This document shows, piece by piece, positions 24,340 through 30,297 of a stretch of 30,297 nucleotides of DNA. Every line of letters begins with the position of its first letter. Within the stretch, counting starts at the first letter, position 1. A program made the translations under genes and the position numbers. Location of the stretch: the NCBI GenBank assembly GCA_038316335.1, contig JBBQAM010000050.1, positions 1 to 30,297 on the forward strand, written 5' to 3'. The notes below the pieces were generated by a model. The model searched no databases. It saw only the letters and a list, made by a program, of their open reading frames with translations, and was not told the origin of the DNA. This stretch comes from JALHST01 sp038316335 (GTDB lineage: Bacteria > Bacteroidota > Bacteroidia > Flavobacteriales > Flavobacteriaceae).

Positions 24340-24939
24340 TTACTTAAATTCGAAGTTCACATCAGGTGCTTTTTCAGATCCTGGATCGGCTTGATATCGT
24401 GCCATTTCCTTGAAACCAAAAAGACTTGCCAAAAGTTTGCCCGGAAATTTCGTCGTGTGCACGTCATAGGTATTTACCGCTTCATTATAGCGATCACGAG
24501 CTACGTTGATACGGTTTTCGGTGCCTTCCAACTGGGATTGTAGTTCTCGGAAATTTTCAGTGGCCTTTAGTTCTGGATAGCGTTCCACCACGACCATCAA
24601 TTTTCCCAAAGCGCCGGTCAGGCCACTTTGAGCCTCCTGAAAGGCCGCCATTTTCTCGGGGGTGAGGTTATTGGCATCGATGGTAGTCGCGGTCGCCTTT
24701 GCACGGGCATTGATCACATCGGTCAAGGTGCCTCGCTCAAAATCGGCAGCACCCTGTACTGTTTTGACCAAATTACCGATGAGGTCGTTTCGTCGTTGAT
24801 AGCTACTTTCTACATTCGACCAGGCTGTTTTCGCAGCGGCCTGATATTCCACAGCCGTATTATTGAAGCCGACTGCCCATTGGTATAAGCCCACAGCTAC
24901 GACCACCAGAACGATGAGTATGATTAATCCTTTTTTCAT
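24340..24939 (-). CDS. LemA family protein
   Basis: LemA proteins have one N-terminal membrane helix and a long four-helix bundle. In this 199-aa protein the helix is residues 4-22 (GLIILIVLVVVAVGLYQWA). The bundle shows the family signature SNVESSYQRRNDLIGNLVKTV (about 41-61), then the AAFQEAQSGL and RYPELKATENFRELQSQLEGTENRI stretches, and the closing Asn/Tyr/Pro-Gly motif around residues 150-167. The family is widespread in bacteria, often next to TPM genes as here. Its function is uncertain; envelope stress and protein turnover have been suggested. It is the third gene of a five-gene minus-strand run starting with the M23 peptidase gene. Confidence 0.95.
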   Translation of the reverse strand: MKKGLIILIVLVVVAVGLYQWAVGFNNTAVEYQAAAKTAWSNVESSYQRRNDLIGNLVKTVQGAADFERGTLTDVINARAKATATTIDANNLTPEKMAAFQEAQSGLTGALGKLMVVVERYPELKATENFRELQSQLEGTENRINVARDRYNEAVNTYDVHTTKFPGKLLASLFGFKEMARYQADPGSEKAPDVNFEFK

Positions 24940-24969
24940 TTCAATGTATCTTTAAAGTTAGTTTGAACG

Positions 24970-25299
24970 CTATAGTTGATCTTTGATTTTTATGAGCTCG
25001 GCCTTGACCCTTTCCAATTTTTGGATGATGTCAAAATTCGATAAGGTCTTTAGTTTATCTTCTTTCAAATGGATTTTCGCGCCTTCCAAGGTAAAGCCAC
25101 GTTCCTTGACCAGATGGTAGATCAGTTGAAGATTTTTTATGTCTTCAGGAGTGAATTTTCGGTTTCCCTTTGCATTCTTCTTGGGCTTCAAGACATCAAA
25201 TTCCTTTTCCCAAAAACGTATCAATGACGCATTGACATGAAAGGCCCTTGCGACTTCGCCGATTCCATAATATCTTTTATCAGGTAGGTCTATTTGCAT
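24970..25299 (-). CDS. MerR family transcriptional regulator, short form
   Basis: The 109-aa product has a winged-helix MerR DNA-binding domain (about 9-80: YYGIGEVARAFHVNASLIRFWEKEF and NRKFTPEDI) and a short helix (about 85-109) that probably mediates dimerisation. It has no C-terminal effector domain and no cysteines, so it cannot sense metals in the way of classical MerR. Its start codon overlaps the M23 stop by one base (TAATG), giving strong coupling. As part of a likely single transcript with LemA and TPM genes it could regulate its own operon, but no operator was identified. Confidence 0.92.
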   Translation of the reverse strand: MQIDLPDKRYYGIGEVARAFHVNASLIRFWEKEFDVLKPKKNAKGNRKFTPEDIKNLQLIYHLVKERGFTLEGAKIHLKEDKLKTLSNFDIIQKLERVKAELIKIKDQL

Positions 25300-26276
25300 T
25301 AATCAAGGGATTGATTTTCTTGTGTGGCATATTTCAGCATGTTTTCAAATTCTTCCGGAGTCAAACTTCCATAGTAGAAATTTATCGGGTTGATTCGGTC
25401 CCCATCTTTCCAAACCTCGTAATGAAGATGAGGTCCTTCCGATCTTCCGGTACTTCCTACGAAGCCGATCAGATCGCCCCGCTTCACCTTTTGGCCGACT
25501 TTCACGTTGTACTGGCTTAAATGCCCATAAAGACTCATATATCCGTAGCCGTGCTCGATTCGAATATGCTTTCCATAACCGGATGAATTGTTGTCGGCAC
25601 GACTAACTTTGCCATCGCCCGAAGCGTAGACCGGCGTGCCCTTCGGTGCGGTAAAATCCATTCCCCAATGCATTTTTCGTGCTTTTGTAAAGGGGTCCGA
25701 GCGCCAACCATACCCTGAGGCCATTCGTGTCAAATTTTCATTTGCTATGGGCTGAATGGCAGGTATAGCGGCCAATAATTTTTCTTTTTCCTCTGCCAGC
25801 AACGATATTTCGTCCAATGATTTCGACTGGATGGCCAATTGTTTTTTGATAATATCCAAACGTTTGGTGGTGGCGATTACCATCTCCGAATTATTAAAAC
25901 CCTCAAGGTCCTTATAACGGTTTACCCCTCCAAAACCAGCCCTTCGTTGTTCATCCGGAATCGGGTTGGCTTCAAAATAGAGACGATAGATATTATTGTC
26001 GCGCTCTTCGACATTTGCTAGGACATCTTCAATTTGCTCTAGCTTTTTGTTTAATAGTTCAAATTGTAGTTCATAATTAGTAACCTCACGGGTCAATGAG
26101 AGTTCCCTAGGGGTATTGATGAGGCTGGTATTCAATAAAAGTAAAAGTCCCATCAATCCAAAAAGTAGCGACCCCAAAAAGAAAAACGCAATATTTCGGT
26201 AACGTCTTGATTTTTTTGGTTCTATCTTCCGGTAGGAGAGGGTGTCTGGATCGTAATAATATTTTACTTTAGACAT
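25299..26276 (-). CDS. Membrane-anchored M23 (LytM) metallopeptidase with coiled coil
   Basis: This 325-aa protein has a basic cytosolic N-terminus, one membrane helix (about 30-50), a coiled-coil region (about 58-100 and 131-175) and a C-terminal LytM domain (about 180-310) in the periplasm. The zinc ligands H203, D207 (HWGMDF) and H285 (HLH), together with H252 (YGHL), are all present. It is therefore a likely active peptidoglycan endopeptidase, unlike the degenerate EnvC/NlpD group. The architecture is common for Bacteroidota cell-wall hydrolases. It leads the five-gene minus-strand operon and is divergent from alaS, with 115 bases between their starts. Confidence 0.94.
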   Translation of the reverse strand: MSKVKYYYDPDTLSYRKIEPKKSRRYRNIAFFFLGSLLFGLMGLLLLLNTSLINTPRELSLTREVTNYELQFELLNKKLEQIEDVLANVEERDNNIYRLYFEANPIPDEQRRAGFGGVNRYKDLEGFNNSEMVIATTKRLDIIKKQLAIQSKSLDEISLLAEEKEKLLAAIPAIQPIANENLTRMASGYGWRSDPFTKARKMHWGMDFTAPKGTPVYASGDGKVSRADNNSSGYGKHIRIEHGYGYMSLYGHLSQYNVKVGQKVKRGDLIGFVGSTGRSEGPHLHYEVWKDGDRINPINFYYGSLTPEEFENMLKYATQENQSLD

Positions 26277-26333
26277 GAATGGATTTTATCCTATTTTTGT
26301 GCATTCTCTTTAATACGGACATATCACAATAAA

Positions 26334-26341
26334 CAAATATA
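26334..26341 (-). promoter_or_regulatory. Candidate -7 box for the M23-MerR-LemA-TPM operon
   Basis: On the minus strand TATATTTG matches TAnnTTTG, 57 bases before the M23 start codon. No TTG -33 element is evident at the usual distance. The divergent alaS side also has TATTTTTG at 26292-26299 on the plus strand, about 92 bases before its ATG, so this short interval probably holds both promoters. Confidence 0.35.
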
Positions 26342-26391
26342 AAAATTGTTTTGAAGATACCGTTAAAATTATAAAAAGCTTACCAAATTCT

Positions 26392-29031
26392 ATGAATTCC
26401 GAGGATATCAGAAAACAATTTTTGAACTTTTTTAATGAGAAAAAACACAAGATCGTACCGTCTGCCCCCATGGTGATCAAGGATGACCCGACCCTTATGT
26501 TCACCAATGCGGGAATGAATCAATTCAAGGAGTTTTTTCTGGGGAACACGGTTCCGAAATACCCACGTATCGTCGACACTCAAAAATGCCTTCGTGTGAG
26601 TGGAAAACATAACGACCTGGAAGAGGTAGGTAAGGATACCTACCACCATACCATGTTCGAAATGCTCGGAAATTGGAGTTTTGGCGATCCCGCACAGCCG
26701 ACCCTTGGCTATTTTAAAAAGGAGGCCATTGCGTGGGCCTGGGAACTTTTGACCGACGTGTTCAAGATCAAGAAGGAAGATCTCTATGTTTCGGTCTTTA
26801 AAGGAAGTGATGATGCCGATCGATTGCAAATGGATCAGGAGGCGTACGACCTATGGAAATCGATAGTTCCCGAAGAGCGCATTATCCTAGGTAATAAAAA
26901 GGATAATTTTTGGGAAATGGGCGAACAAGGCCCTTGTGGCCCTTGTTCGGAAATACATGTAGACATACGACCGGCCCATGAAAAGGATAAAATTCCGGGT
27001 GCTACCCTAGTAAATCAAGATCATCCACAAGTCGTTGAAATATGGAATCTGGTATTTATGCAGTACAATCGCAAGGCCAACGGTACGTTAGAGACACTTC
27101 CTGCCAAGCATGTCGATACCGGTATGGGCTTTGAACGATTATGTATGGTATTGCAAGGGGTACAATCGAATTACGATACCGACGTCTTTACGCCGATCAT
27201 TCGTGAAATCGAGACCATCACCGATTCAAACTATGGTATTTCCGAAGAAACCGATATTGCAATTCGGGTAATAGCAGACCATATTCGCGCTGTTTCATTT
27301 TCGATTGCCGACGGACAGTTACCCAGTAATTCTGGCGCCGGGTACGTGATCAGAAGAATATTACGGCGTGCCATTCGGTATGGTTTTACCTTTTTAGATA
27401 CAAAGCAACCCTTTATGTACCGCTTGGTCAACGTGCTTGCCGAGACAATGGGAAATGCTTTTCCCGAACTGAAAAAACATCAGCAACTGATCGAGAATGT
27501 TATCAAGGAAGAGGAGCATTCTTTTTTGAATACCTTAGAACAAGGCCTCTTGCTGCTCGACTCGATCATTAAAAAAGACCAAGGTAAAGAAGTAGATGGA
27601 AAAAAAGCCTTTGAGCTCTATGACACCTATGGTTTTCCAATAGATCTGACTGCGCTCATATTGAACGAAAAAGGCTATACCCTTGATGAGGAAGGTTTTA
27701 ATACTGCAATGCAGGCACAGAAAGACCGCTCACGTTCGGCTTCGGAAATTTTTAAGGAAGACTGGATCATAATTTCAGAGGTGTCAGATCAGGCCTTTTT
27801 GGGGTATGATACCTTGGAGGCAACGGTACGTATTGTTAAGTATCGAAAAGTTACCTCAAAAAAGGAAGGGGAACAATTTCAGCTGGTTTTCGATGCAACT
27901 CCTTTCTATCCTGAAGGTGGTGGACAGGTCGGGGATAAAGGCTACCTTGAAATGCTCAATGGCGATGTGATTTACATAGCGGATACAAAGAAAGAAAACA
28001 ATGAGATCATTCATTTTACGAATGAATTACCCAAAGATCCCAGCGGTACATTTAAGGCCGTTGTAGATGATAAAAAGCGTCAACTTACGCAACGCAATCA
28101 TACGGCCACACATCTTTTGCACCAGGCGTTGCGGGAAATACTCGGCAAGCACGTTGAGCAAAAAGGCTCGGCGGTACATTCAAACTATTTGCGATTTGAT
28201 TTTTCGCATTTTGCCAAGATGACCCAAAAGGAATTGTCAGCCGTTGAGAATTTTGTAAACGCACGGATCGAAGGTAAACTCCCTTTGCAGGAAAATAGGG
28301 ATATTCCTATCGAAACGGCCTTAGAGGAAGGGGCCATGGCCCTGTTCGGGGAAAAATACGGGGATGTTGTGCGTACGGTCCGATTTGGCCAATCGATTGA
28401 ACTATGTGGAGGCACCCACGTCAGGAACACGAGTGAAATCTGGCAATTCAAGATACTTTCGGAAGGTGCCGTTGCGGCAGGTATTAGACGCATTGAGGCC
28501 ATAACCTCGGATGCTTTGCGTGATTATTATAAAACCGCCGATACGACGCTCGTTGATATACGGCGAATGTTGAACAATACCCAGGATCCCATCAAAACAG
28601 TCGAAGCGCTTCAAGAAGAAAATAGCCGGCTGAAAAAAGAAATTGAGCATTTGTTGAAGGATAAGGCGCGAAATTTGAAAGATGATTTATTGAAGGAACT
28701 AAAGGAAGTCAATGGCGTCAATTTTTTAGCTATGAAGATCGATCTTGATGCCGGTGGCATCAAAGACCTATCTTTTGAAATGGGCCAGGGAAAGGATCGA
28801 TTGTTTTTGCTTTTTGCAACAGAACATGATGGGAAGGCCCTTTTATCGTGCTATATATCAAAAGATCTGGTAGCATCAAAAAAGCTGGATGCCGGAAACA
28901 TTGTGCGTGAGCTGGGAAAATTCATTCAAGGTGGCGGTGGCGGCCAGCCTTTTTTTGCTACTGCAGGAGGCAAAAACCCGGCTGGAATACCTTTGGCACT
29001 CGAAAAAGCCGAGGAATACGTCAACGTATAG
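26392..29031 (+). CDS. alaS: Alanyl-tRNA synthetase
   Basis: AlaRS charges tRNA-Ala in the cytosol and edits mischarged Ser and Gly. The 879-aa product has the full domain order: class II catalytic core (about 1-240; FTNAGMNQFKEFF, then TYHHTMFEMLGNWSFGD, and GMGFERLCMVLQG), tRNA-recognition helices (to about 455), editing domain (about 555-700) with zinc-site motifs HTATHLLH (near 569) and CGGTH (near 671), a coiled coil and the C-terminal DHHA1 domain (GGGGGQPFFATAGG). A 7-residue stretch, residues 100-106 (PAQPTLG), lies between SFGD and YFKKEA, where most AlaRS enzymes read GDYFKK. Divergent from the M23 gene; the GSCFA gene follows 83 bases later. Confidence 0.97.
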   Translation: MNSEDIRKQFLNFFNEKKHKIVPSAPMVIKDDPTLMFTNAGMNQFKEFFLGNTVPKYPRIVDTQKCLRVSGKHNDLEEVGKDTYHHTMFEMLGNWSFGDPAQPTLGYFKKEAIAWAWELLTDVFKIKKEDLYVSVFKGSDDADRLQMDQEAYDLWKSIVPEERIILGNKKDNFWEMGEQGPCGPCSEIHVDIRPAHEKDKIPGATLVNQDHPQVVEIWNLVFMQYNRKANGTLETLPAKHVDTGMGFERLCMVLQGVQSNYDTDVFTPIIREIETITDSNYGISEETDIAIRVIADHIRAVSFSIADGQLPSNSGAGYVIRRILRRAIRYGFTFLDTKQPFMYRLVNVLAETMGNAFPELKKHQQLIENVIKEEEHSFLNTLEQGLLLLDSIIKKDQGKEVDGKKAFELYDTYGFPIDLTALILNEKGYTLDEEGFNTAMQAQKDRSRSASEIFKEDWIIISEVSDQAFLGYDTLEATVRIVKYRKVTSKKEGEQFQLVFDATPFYPEGGGQVGDKGYLEMLNGDVIYIADTKKENNEIIHFTNELPKDPSGTFKAVVDDKKRQLTQRNHTATHLLHQALREILGKHVEQKGSAVHSNYLRFDFSHFAKMTQKELSAVENFVNARIEGKLPLQENRDIPIETALEEGAMALFGEKYGDVVRTVRFGQSIELCGGTHVRNTSEIWQFKILSEGAVAAGIRRIEAITSDALRDYYKTADTTLVDIRRMLNNTQDPIKTVEALQEENSRLKKEIEHLLKDKARNLKDDLLKELKEVNGVNFLAMKIDLDAGGIKDLSFEMGQGKDRLFLLFATEHDGKALLSCYISKDLVASKKLDAGNIVRELGKFIQGGGGGQPFFATAGGKNPAGIPLALEKAEEYVNV

Positions 29032-29114
29032 GACAAGGGCACACTCCTATAAGTGCACAAAGGGATACGCTCGAATTCCAGGCAGATACCGGTACCCCGA
29101 CAAAAAGTATAACA

Positions 29115-30107
29115 ATGAAACTCCAAACACAAATCGCGCTGCAGAAGGCGAACAATCCAATTGACTATGAGAGTCGTATCGTCTTGTTGGGTTCGTGTTT
29201 TGTTGAAAACATAGGCGAGAAACTCCACTATTTTAAGTTTCGATCGACCCTAAATCCGTTCGGGATACTTTTCCATCAAAAAGCCATCGAAAATGTGGTT
29301 GAGCGATCATTTCTAGGTACCCAATATAGCGAAAACGAAATTTTCTACCAGAACGAACGATGGCATAGCTTTGATGCACATTCCGATGTAAGCAATGCGT
29401 CAAAGGAAGACTTGCTTTTAAATCTCAATCGGGGTTTGGAATCGCTTAATAAGGAACTCCATAAATGCACCCATGTACTTATTACCCTTGGGACCGCCTG
29501 GGTATACCGGCATTTGGGTTCGGATGCCTTGGTTGCCAATTGCCACAAAGTGCCTCAAAAGGAATTCGTCAAGGAAATCATGTCGATCGAGGCAATTGTC
29601 GAGAGCTTGGAGAACACCTGTAATCTCATTCAAGCGAATAACTGCGATGTGCAGTTTATTTTCACAGTGTCGCCCGTACGACATCTTAAGGACGGATTTG
29701 TGGAAAACCAATTGGGGAAGGCGCATTTGATCAGCGCCATTCACGAATTTAGAAATAGGAGTGCCAACATAGGGAAGGTGAAGGCCTATTTCCCTGCTTA
29801 TGAACTCATGATGGACGAAATGAGGGACTACCGTTTTTATAAGACCGACATGCTACATCCCAACCAATTGGCCATCGATTATATTTGGGAAAAGTTCAAA
29901 GATGTTTATATCGATGAAAGTGCATATGACTGTTTGGAGCAGGTGGGAGCGATTCAAAAAGGGCTTCAACATCGACCATTTAATTCAAATTCGCAACTGC
30001 ATCAAAATTTTCTAAAAGCACTGCAGGCGAAGATTTCCGATGTGCGTAAAGCGCACCCATTTATCGAATTTGAGGGTATGCCTCATGATGCAGGATCGAC
30101 TGGTTAG
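29115..30107 (+). CDS. GSCFA domain protein (SGNH-like)
   Basis: The protein has 330 aa and is dominated by one GSCFA domain (about 20-250), named for its N-terminal motif, here GSCFV at residues 26-30. Other family blocks are NPFGILFHQ, TLGTAWVYR, FTVSPVRHL and the closing DMLHPNQLAIDYIWEKF. The last recalls the Asp-x-x-His pair of SGNH hydrolases. The family is found mainly in Bacteroidota and Proteobacteria and its substrate is unknown. No signal peptide is present, so it is probably cytosolic. It follows alaS on the same strand; that order seems conserved in Flavobacteriia from memory, but I could not check. Confidence 0.92.
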   Translation: MKLQTQIALQKANNPIDYESRIVLLGSCFVENIGEKLHYFKFRSTLNPFGILFHQKAIENVVERSFLGTQYSENEIFYQNERWHSFDAHSDVSNASKEDLLLNLNRGLESLNKELHKCTHVLITLGTAWVYRHLGSDALVANCHKVPQKEFVKEIMSIEAIVESLENTCNLIQANNCDVQFIFTVSPVRHLKDGFVENQLGKAHLISAIHEFRNRSANIGKVKAYFPAYELMMDEMRDYRFYKTDMLHPNQLAIDYIWEKFKDVYIDESAYDCLEQVGAIQKGLQHRPFNSNSQLHQNFLKALQAKISDVRKAHPFIEFEGMPHDAGSTG

Positions 30108-30119
30108 GACTTTTACGAG

Positions 30120-30149
30120 GGCCTTTTTTAGGCCAATATCCGAAAGGCC
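30120..30149. repeat. Inverted repeats after the GSCFA gene
   Basis: GGCCT (30120-30124) can pair with AGGCC at 30130-30134 across a T5 loop. Alternatively GGCCTTT (30120-30126) can pair with AAAGGCC at 30143-30149. The two folds exclude each other. No T-run follows, so factor-independent termination is not clear. The element sits 12 bases after the stop codon. Confidence 0.35.
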
Positions 30150-30297
30150 GATCACCCGGAATTGAAATTGCCGATTTGGTTTGATATCAGGTATTCAACA
30201 TACGTCGAGAGTCTATACATACGTTGCACACGTATAACTAAGTATAGCATACAAGCGTCAAAAACCCGTGTTGTACGTTCACGGAAATAGTGTTACC
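30150..30297. other. Gene-free window end with short dyads
   Basis: No credible ORF or RNA gene is visible. Two perfect short dyads occur: ATACGT/ACGTAT around a 5-base loop at 30219-30235, and CCGTG/CACGG around a 9-base loop at 30266-30284. The inner words GTTGCACACG and CGTGTTGTACG are nearly inverted copies of each other. Whether they belong to a larger element cannot be told because the window ends here. Confidence 0.4.

Overview
The window looks like a chromosomal segment from a marine-type member of the Flavobacteriaceae (Bacteroidota). The evidence is a type IX secretion (T9SS) cargo with a gliding-motility-type C-terminal domain, three PorP/SprF- or PorE-like proteins, a GSCFA protein, LytTR/LytS-type signalling, very weak Shine-Dalgarno sites, and several upstream boxes of the Bacteroidota form TAnnTTTG. 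Most genes are ordinary core genes. I see no phage, transposase, CRISPR array, rRNA or tRNA.

Layout. Positions 1-1929 hold the end of a periplasmic efflux adaptor and a TolC-type outer-membrane channel, closed by a strong terminator; tsaB (tRNA t6A synthesis) follows. Positions 2695-7707 (minus strand) carry a secreted protein of unknown function coupled to an MscS channel, a DUF255 thioredoxin-like protein, dodecin and an Nfu-type Fe-S protein. Positions 7823-10064 hold an orphan PorP/SprF-like protein and a convergent exported von Willebrand A protein. Positions 10290-13796 hold a LytS-type sensor kinase with its LytTR response regulator, then a gamma-carbonic-anhydrase-like protein.

Positions 13797-14167 are the only gene-free stretch above 300 bases. 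It is packed with repeats: two blocks of a 7-bp tandem repeat split by a hairpin element, then a REP-like palindrome with a T-run, then a perfectly duplicated 16-bp promoter-like unit in front of fabD. Positions 15117-21777 are the most distinctive part: a T9SS surface-protein cassette made of a 1212-aa Calx-beta/DUF11 adhesin, a PorP/SprF partner overlapping it by 4 bp, and a PorE-like OmpA protein. The partner genes are expected to export the adhesin and anchor it to the envelope.

Positions 21798-23051 (minus) encode an Nramp-fold transporter that lacks the canonical metal-binding motifs. Positions 23122-26276 (minus) are a tight five-gene operon: M23 peptidase, MerR-type regulator, LemA, and two TPM-domain proteins. 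alaS and a GSCFA protein run divergently to 30107. The last 190 bases hold no gene but contain several short dyads.

I did not find a convincing wholly new system. The best leads are the adhesin/SprF/PorE cassette, the motif-divergent Nramp protein, the M23-MerR-LemA-TPM operon and the layered repeats upstream of fabD. Function calls come from reading motifs and domain order by eye; no database search was run.
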